The notes under the pieces are model-generated. The model searched no databases and was not told the origin of the DNA. It saw nothing but the letters and a program-made list of their open reading frames with translations. From an uncultured Clostridiaceae bacterium (GTDB lineage: Bacteria > Bacillota > Clostridia > Lachnospirales > Lachnospiraceae), in contig CAMHJT010000007.1 of NCBI GenBank assembly GCA_946185495.1, positions 1 to 36,293 of the forward strand: a DNA stretch of 36,293 nt. Reading direction: 5' to 3'. Within the stretch, counting starts at the first letter, position 1; each line of letters starts with the position of its first letter. The translations under genes and the position numbers were made by a program. Below, piece by piece: positions 35,669-36,293 of the stretch.

Positions 35669-36293
35669 ATGGAGATCAGGTATAACGACAAAAATGAGCT
35701 GGAGCTTCCGGTCTTCGGGACGCTTCAGAAGAATATGGAGGCGGTGGAGGCGATCTTTTCCGGCTGGGACGATCTGGTAAAAAAGGAGTTTGTGCTGGAA
35801 CGGGCAGAGGGCGAGACCGGCATGCTGATCGTGTACATTGACGGGCTTTCAGACCATGAGATGGTGGAGCGCACGATCACAAGACCTCTGCTTTATGAGT
35901 GGAGATCGGGCAGGACAGAGAATCCGGACGCCGGAGCGGACGGATATACAGTGTGGAAGGCAAGAAGAGACGGAGAATCAAGAGATTTGTTCGGGGCAGA
36001 AGGACAGGCGTCGGGCTGCGTGTTGTGGAAGATGAATCCAAGCGGATGCGGTGGAACGGAAAAAGCGGGAGAACCGGTAGCGGGCAGTACGGTGTGGAAG
36101 TCTGGAACAGATGCGGCACTCTCAGGAAAAGGCGAGGGTGCCCGTTCCCTCTGGGACAGCATTTTTTATTTACAGACAGAGGCAGTGGATCTTAAGGAAA
36201 AGCACACGATGATGGAAGTGGTGGATGGGGTGCTTGCAGGGGACACTGCCATTTTCATTGATGGGGAGGCAAGGGCACTCCTTCTGTCCACCA
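35669..36293 (+). CDS. GerA-family spore germination protein, N-terminal part (truncated by window end)
   Basis: MEIRYNDKNELELPVFGTLQKNMEAVEAIFSG...LIVYIDGLSDHEMVERTITRPLL...TEAVDLKEKHTMMEVVDGVLAGDTAIFIDGEARALLLST. Alternative in-frame ATG at 35636. Confidence 0.85.
   Translation, partial: MEIRYNDKNELELPVFGTLQKNMEAVEAIFSGWDDLVKKEFVLERAEGETGMLIVYIDGLSDHEMVERTITRPLLYEWRSGRTENPDAGADGYTVWKARRDGESRDLFGAEGQASGCVLWKMNPSGCGGTEKAGEPVAGSTVWKSGTDAALSGKGEGARSLWDSIFYLQTEAVDLKEKHTMMEVVDGVLAGDTAIFIDGEARALLLST

Noticed and set aside
1-36293. CRISPR, tRNA, rRNA, prophage or transposase genes
   Set aside because: Looked for and not seen; no regularly spaced repeats, cloverleaf-like sequences I could support, or transposase/integrase motifs.

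Overview
The window looks like ordinary chromosome from a Gram-positive, spore-forming Clostridia (probably Lachnospiraceae; inferred from gene content only). Most of it is housekeeping or conserved Clostridia genes: HD hydrolase, sodium:solute symporter, ACT protein plus phenylacetate-CoA ligase, a 2217-aa secreted BspA-like LRR protein, CorA, cyclophilin, FHA protein, HAD hydrolase, the SCIFF ranthipeptide cassette (TIGR04086-like membrane protein / six-Cys precursor / radical SAM-SPASM maturase) next to fused SecDF, RecJ, RelA/SpoT, MBL hydrolase, HemZ, HD-GYP protein, HisRS, IspE, FCD-GntR regulator, and a truncated GerA-type germination protein at the right edge. I saw no CRISPR array, rRNA, convincing tRNA, transposase, integrase or recognisable defence system. 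The least explained part is about 30.44-32.87 kb, downstream of hisS. It is gene-poor and compositionally heterogeneous, with several hairpins, a promoter leading into a 41-bp GC-rich tandem repeat (unit not a multiple of 3, so probably non-coding), a divergent Xre regulator and small ORF, and a sharp 10-bp-arm palindrome. Other structures worth a look are a 25-nt near-perfect inverted repeat in the ispE leader, a 15-bp terminator-like stem directly upstream of the gerA-type start, a hairpin between scfA and scfB, and a VWK-repeat insertion in the GerA-like protein. All identifications come from reading the sequence and remembered family features; no database search was run.
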